The translations under genes were made by a program, and so were the position numbers. Positions 60,416 to 64,000 of a DNA stretch of 64,000 nucleotides are shown one piece after another (position 1 is the first letter of the stretch; every line of letters starts with the position of its first letter). This stretch comes from Flavobacteriales bacterium. Lineage in GTDB: Bacteria; Bacteroidota; Bacteroidia; Flavobacteriales_D; Crocinitomicaceae. Under the pieces are notes generated by a model that saw nothing but the letters and a program-made list of their open reading frames with translations, ran no database searches and had not been told where the DNA came from. The stretch covers positions 1-64,000 of the forward strand of contig CANLAQ010000008.1 of assembly GCA_947488235.1 (NCBI GenBank), written 5' to 3'.

Positions 60416-61726
60416 ATGAGTAATATAGTAGCAATTGTTGGTCGTCCAAATGTTGGTAAATCAACACTTTTCAATCGTTTAACCGAATCTCGTGATGCTA
60501 TCGTTAAAGAAATTAGTGGTGTAACAAGAGACCGTCTATACGGAAAAGGAGAATGGAATGGTTATCAGTTTTCAGTGATCGATACTGGAGGTTATGCCAC
60601 TACGAAAGAAGATATTTTTGAAGCTGAAATCCGAAAGCAAGTTGAATTGGCTGTCGAGGAAGCAACCGTAATTATCTTTATGGTAGATGCCACCACTGGG
60701 ATCGTAGAAATGGATCAAATTGTTGCCCAACTACTGCGCAAAAGCAAGAAGAAGATTCTTGTTGTTGCCAATAAAGTGGACAGTAATGATCGCGTTGGAA
60801 TGTCTGCTGAGTTTTATTCTTTTGGTTTAGGAGAAGTCTTCGATTTGTCTGCAACTAACGGTAGTGGAACTGGTGAAATATTAGATACATTAGTCCCATT
60901 TTTTGATAAAGAAAATGAATCAATACGAGAGGAAGACAACCTGCCTCGTTTGGCAATTGTTGGTCGTCCTAATGTGGGGAAATCATCTTTAATTAATGCA
61001 TTTACCGGAGAAGAAAGAAATATTGTTACAGATATTTCCGGCACTACGCGGGATTCAATTCACACGCGATATAATTCATTTGGATTTGACTTTTTGCTCA
61101 TTGATACTGCTGGAATTCGTAAAAAAGCTAAAGTAACTGAGGATATTGAGTATTATTCTGTTTTACGATCTATTCGAACTATAGAAAATGCTGATGTTTG
61201 TTTATTCTTAATTGATGCTTCAGTAGGATTACAAAAACAAGATTTAAGTATCTATTATATGATAGAGAAAAATTCTAAGGGTGTGGTAGTCTTGGTTAAT
61301 AAATGGGATTTAGTAGAAAAGGATCACAAAACCATGTTAGAATATGAAGCGTCACTTCGCGAACAACTGGCACCTTACAATGATGTTCCTATTATCTTTA
61401 CTTCTACTATTACCAAACAAAGAATTCATAAGGCATTAGAAACTGCTATGGAGGTTTTTGCGAACAGAACGAAAAAAATTCCAACCTCTAAGTTGAACGA
61501 TGTAATGCTTGAAATTATTCAACATACGCCGCCACCAGCGAATAAAGGGAAGTACATTAAAATTAAATTCGTACAGCAATTGCCTACACATGCACCTGCT
61601 TTTGCTTTTTTCTGTAATCTACCACAATATTTAACGGAATCTTATAGGCGTTTTTTAGAGAACAAGATTCGTGATATTTTTAATTTTCAAGGGGTTCCTA
61701 TTAAGATCTTCTTTAGAAAAAAGTAA
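60416..61726 (+). CDS. der: GTPase Der (EngA)
   Basis: Double-GTPase for 50S ribosome assembly. The 436-aa protein has two G domains in tandem, each with GRPNVGKS (near residues 8 and 179), GVTRDR and GTTRDS switches, DTGGY and DTAGI, NKVD and NKWD, and a C-terminal KH-like domain ([40 protein letters not shown]). It closes the era-der operon before a palindromic terminator. Confidence 0.97.
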   Translation: MSNIVAIVGRPNVGKSTLFNRLTESRDAIVKEISGVTRDRLYGKGEWNGYQFSVIDTGGYATTKEDIFEAEIRKQVELAVEEATVIIFMVDATTGIVEMDQIVAQLLRKSKKKILVVANKVDSNDRVGMSAEFYSFGLGEVFDLSATNGSGTGEILDTLVPFFDKENESIREEDNLPRLAIVGRPNVGKSSLINAFTGEERNIVTDISGTTRDSIHTRYNSFGFDFLLIDTAGIRKKAKVTEDIEYYSVLRSIRTIENADVCLFLIDASVGLQKQDLSIYYMIEKNSKGVVVLVNKWDLVEKDHKTMLEYEASLREQLAPYNDVPIIFTSTITKQRIHKALETAMEVFANRTKKIPTSKLNDVMLEIIQHTPPPANKGKYIKIKFVQQLPTHAPAFAFFCNLPQYLTESYRRFLENKIRDIFNFQGVPIKIFFRKK

Positions 61727-61749
61727 GTTCCTTCGTGATAATTTAGCAT

Positions 61750-61783
61750 AAAAAAACCTCGATGTTAACATCGAGGTTTTTTT
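61750..61783. terminator. Bidirectional terminator after der
   Basis: AAAAAAACCTCGATG-TTAA-CATCGAGGTTTTTTT is a perfect 15-bp stem with A- and T-runs on both sides, serving der and the convergent adhesin gene. Confidence 0.95.
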
Positions 61784-61802
61784 ATATCAAGTAATCTTGT
61801 GC

Positions 61803-64000
61803 TTATCTTATCAGATTGATTTGTCCCGTAACCACGGTCTTGCTATCCGTATCCTTTGCAGCATATTGGATCTTCCAATTGTAAATTCCGGCAGGCACAT
61901 CTAAGGCATCAGGTCCATAAGTTCCATCCCATTCTCCTTTGGCATCATGACTTTCCCAAATCATTTCTCCCCATCTGTTGTAGATGTACAGATTAAATTT
62001 GAAAGGATCAAATCCAGTAGTGAAGATTGGGAACCAAGTTTGATTGTGTTCATCTTGGTCAGGTGTAAAGGTATTAGGAACATAGAAAATAGGATCATCC
62101 ATAAGTACTAAAGTCAACTCAAATAGGTTAGGACAACCTAGCGGTGAATAAGCAGTCAATGAAACCAATTGATTTTCCATTATCCCAATATATGGATGTG
62201 AAGGCGAAAATTCTGTACCGCTTGTTCCATCTCCAAAGTTCCATAAATAGGTAGTTCCTCCCACAGTAGTATTGGTGAATTCAACGGTTTCGTTGGTTGA
62301 AGAAAGTACATTTGGATTGGAAGTAAAAGAAGCTGCAGGGTAATTTTCCATACAGATGTATCCATTATAAGTAGTTGATTCAATACATCCTTGTAGGTTA
62401 TATTCTAAGGTGATGTCATGACAACCAGCAGAAGTAAACATATAGGTTAAGTTACTTCCTGAACCAATTGGCGTTCCGTTCCATAACCAAGTATAAGTTG
62501 CGTTGACCACCGGCACTGTGCTTAATGTAGCTGTCAATGGATTACATCCTGTTAAGGAGTCAGATAAAAAAGACGGAGGAACAGATGCAATTACCGTAAT
62601 ATCCATCGTGCTTGTATCTGCACATTGACCTGGAGTAGGCGTGAAGGTATGTGTCGTTACACCTACAGCAACACTATCAATAAGTGGTGCAGACCAGGTA
62701 CCAGTAATTCCAGGGACATTGTTTGAAATTAATGGAAATACCGGAGGTACATCACCTTCGCAAACTTGCGCTATTTGCGCAAATTGAGGAATGATCAGTG
62801 GATTAATAACAATCGTCATAGATGCTTGAGCAGCACACTGAAACGGATTTGGTATAAAGGTAAAATTAAAAGTACCCGGTACATTCGTAGGTACATTTGG
62901 TGTATTCCAGTTTCCTGTTATTGCAGGTGTATTGGTAGATGCATTTGGTAAAACGATACCAGGAGTATATTGACATATAGGTCCAACTTGAACAAATGTT
63001 GGATTGGTATAATTAAGTACAACAATATCCATAGTGGTTTGAACAGCACATTGTCCAACTGTTGGGGTAAATAAATAAGAAGCTGTTCCCGCTGTAACTG
63101 TTGAAATCAATGCAGGTGTCCATGTTCCTGTATATTGTGTTGGAGCATTAGTAGATGGGTTAGGTAATGCAGGTGCAACACTATTGATACACATTGGATT
63201 TATTTGAGTGAATGTAGGCGTCTCATTAAATAAGATCGTCACATTAAATAAAGCTGTATCAGCACAAATACCTGGTGTAGGTGTAAAGATATACCCTTGT
63301 GTTCCCACAACAGCACTAGAAATCACTGCAGGTGACCATGTTCCTGTTATCGTAGGCGTATTGGTTGATGAAGCAGCTAATGCAGGTACAGCACCATTTT
63401 GACAAATGGGTGGAATTGCATTAAAAGTTGGGTTGGTTGGTGTATTTACAATTACTGTTGTGGTAGTAGTTGAAGTACATTGAGGTGTAGCAAATGTCAA
63501 GGTATAAACCCCGCCCATTGCTACAGTTGCAGTTGGGATTGTTGGATTTTGCAAAGTAGAAGCAAAATTATTTGGACCTGCCCATGAATAGGTTGCGCCA
63601 GTTGTTGCGTTCAATTGAATATTATCACCTATACAATAAGGTCCGGTATTGGTTGCAAGAATGGCATTTCCACCACCTGAATAAGTTATGGTTACGACCC
63701 CTGCTGCATTATTATTGTTGGCAACCGATGTTCCACCGGCAGGCATTAAGCTTGATCCGCCACCTCCAGCACCTCCACCGTTGGCTCCTGTGCAACAATT
63801 GTCTCCGCCGCCGCCGCCGCCGCCGTAAAATCCGCCGCCGCCACCGCCGCCTGAAGCTCCGTGAGCTGGGTTGTTCCCACCATTGCCGCCAAGTCCTAAT
63901 GAACCGGCAACTCCTGGTTGACCAGCTCCCCAAGGTGGGCCACCTGCACCCCCCATAGTTTGTAAGCCACCACCACCGCCAGTGCCTGTAAATATAGATC
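61803..64000 (-). CDS. T9SS type B (CHU_C) adhesin with ALK/LTK-like glycine-rich region and tandem repeats; 5' end outside window
   Basis: The frame is open through 64000, so the track ATG at 63956 is internal. Visible parts in order are: a glycine-rich block (GFYGGGGGGGDNC, then GGGAGGGGSS, closing with GVVTITYSGGG) of the type in Pfam Gly_rich (ALK/LTK extracellular domain); one Ig-like domain (ATYSWAGPNNFAS); four tandem beta-repeats of about 70 residues (NPTFnqi.piC.n...LP..StN.p.iTGtWsp..is...vGt..y.FTPtpgqCA); a PKD domain (TYLWNFGDGTSG); and CHU_C (YVPNTFTPDQDEHNQTWFP, YNRWGEMIW, AKGEWDGTYG). It is exported by T9SS to the cell surface. No SprF-like gene is seen next to it within the window. 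Confidence 0.9.
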   Translation of the reverse strand, partial: SIFTGTGGGGGLQTMGGAGGPPWGAGQPGVAGSLGLGGNGGNNPAHGASGGGGGGGFYGGGGGGGDNCCTGANGGGAGGGGSSLMPAGGTSVANNNNAAGVVTITYSGGGNAILATNTGPYCIGDNIQLNATTGATYSWAGPNNFASTLQNPTIPTATVAMGGVYTLTFATPQCTSTTTTTVIVNTPTNPTFNAIPPICQNGAVPALAASSTNTPTITGTWSPAVISSAVVGTQGYIFTPTPGICADTALFNVTILFNETPTFTQINPMCINSVAPALPNPSTNAPTQYTGTWTPALISTVTAGTASYLFTPTVGQCAVQTTMDIVVLNYTNPTFVQVGPICQYTPGIVLPNASTNTPAITGNWNTPNVPTNVPGTFNFTFIPNPFQCAAQASMTIVINPLIIPQFAQIAQVCEGDVPPVFPLISNNVPGITGTWSAPLIDSVAVGVTTHTFTPTPGQCADTSTMDITVIASVPPSFLSDSLTGCNPLTATLSTVPVVNATYTWLWNGTPIGSGSNLTYMFTSAGCHDITLEYNLQGCIESTTYNGYICMENYPAASFTSNPNVLSSTNETVEFTNTTVGGTTYLWNFGDGTSGTEFSPSHPYIGIMENQLVSLTAYSPLGCPNLFELTLVLMDDPIFYVPNTFTPDQDEHNQTWFPIFTTGFDPFKFNLYIYNRWGEMIWESHDAKGEWDGTYGPDALDVPAGIYNWKIQYAAKDTDSKTVVTGQINLIR
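62583..63431 (-). repeat. Four tandem repeats of about 210 bp in the adhesin gene
   Basis: The encoded repeats share C-x(n)-STN-P-x-TGTW-FTPT-QCA. DNA identity is partial, but the period is regular. Confidence 0.8.
63800..63860 (-). repeat. GCC/GCCGCC trinucleotide tract coding polyglycine
   Basis: Runs of ccgccgccgccgccg and ccgccgccgccaccgccgcc (plus strand) encode polyglycine. They are far more GC-rich than the surroundings and of a type prone to slippage by whole codons. Confidence 0.75.

Noticed and set aside
63572-63958. 128-aa plus-strand ORF and the 73-aa minus ORF in the glycine-rich region
   Set aside because: Arg/Leu/His-rich out-of-frame readings of GCC triplet repeats; the glycine-rich adhesin frame explains the DNA.
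1-64000. CRISPR array, prophage, IS element or integrase
   Set aside because: No regularly spaced identical repeats of CRISPR type, transposase, integrase or phage structural gene was found in any frame.

Overview
The window looks like chromosomal DNA of a Bacteroidota bacterium, most likely Flavobacteriales (a Crocinitomicaceae/Fluviicola-like lineage would fit, but I cannot prove the family). The reasons are low GC, dense genes with almost no Shine-Dalgarno sites, many exact matches to the Bacteroidota promoter box TAnnTTTG, type IX secretion (T9SS) sorting domains of type A and of the gliding-motility CHU_C type B, and family combinations typical of the phylum (parA-parB-DUF5683-dapB-lepB-wbqC, PorP/SprF proteins, DUF6132). 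I see no phage, insertion sequence, plasmid or CRISPR array.

Layout. 1-381 is the end of a CHU_C adhesin. 382-984 is a gene-poor scar holding a probable 3' remnant of a rimO-like gene, a degenerate repeat array, a hairpin and a 20-bp duplicate of the tRNA-Lys 3' end, followed by tRNA-Lys. 1.1-4.2 kb holds aroK, a barrel-like protein, a propeller-like protein and WbqC. 4.2-9.1 kb is the parAB/dapB/lepB housekeeping block. 9.2-14.3 kb holds an FHA protein, rplS, a PorE-like T9SS protein, a threonine aldolase and a TSUP exporter. 14.3-20.2 kb holds a MORN-repeat protein, a thioesterase, a CapD-like dehydratase, CYTH, and small secreted or lipoproteins. 20.2-31.8 kb holds a BNR propeller, an acyltransferase, the hpt-adk-obg-PAP2-crcB operon with an extra 53-aa membrane protein missed by the ORF track, purK, SIMPL and PhoH. 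32-34.3 kb is a TetR / bestrophin / beta-carbonic anhydrase module with a palindromic operator candidate. 34.4-41.6 kb holds ACMSD, GNAT, a secreted subtilase, nitroreductase, pirin and an SpmA-SpmB fusion. 42.3-47.5 kb is a large type B adhesin with a PorP/SprF-OmpA fusion downstream. 47.6-52.9 kb holds PDH E2/E1alpha, lgt, trhO and a rhodanese/DUF6132 operon. 53-61.7 kb holds an LTD/CotH secreted protein, an EamA transporter, ribD, era and der. 61.8-64 kb is another adhesin with an ALK/LTK-like glycine-rich region, cut by the window end.

Common threads. (1) Surface and secretion: three type B adhesins, two type A cargo proteins, one PorE-like component and one SprF-OmpA fusion all belong to the T9SS world; lepB and lgt serve general export. 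(2) Promoter architecture: many genes have TAnnTTTG only 2-7 nt upstream of the ATG, so the predicted transcripts are leaderless or nearly so, and the ORF track often picked a false TTG start inside the promoter. (3) The most system-like accessory locus is TetR-bestrophin-carbonic anhydrase, a candidate regulated bicarbonate/anion channel coupled to CO2 hydration. Starts given here were moved from the track wherever a promoter box, signal peptide or family N-terminus decided the matter.
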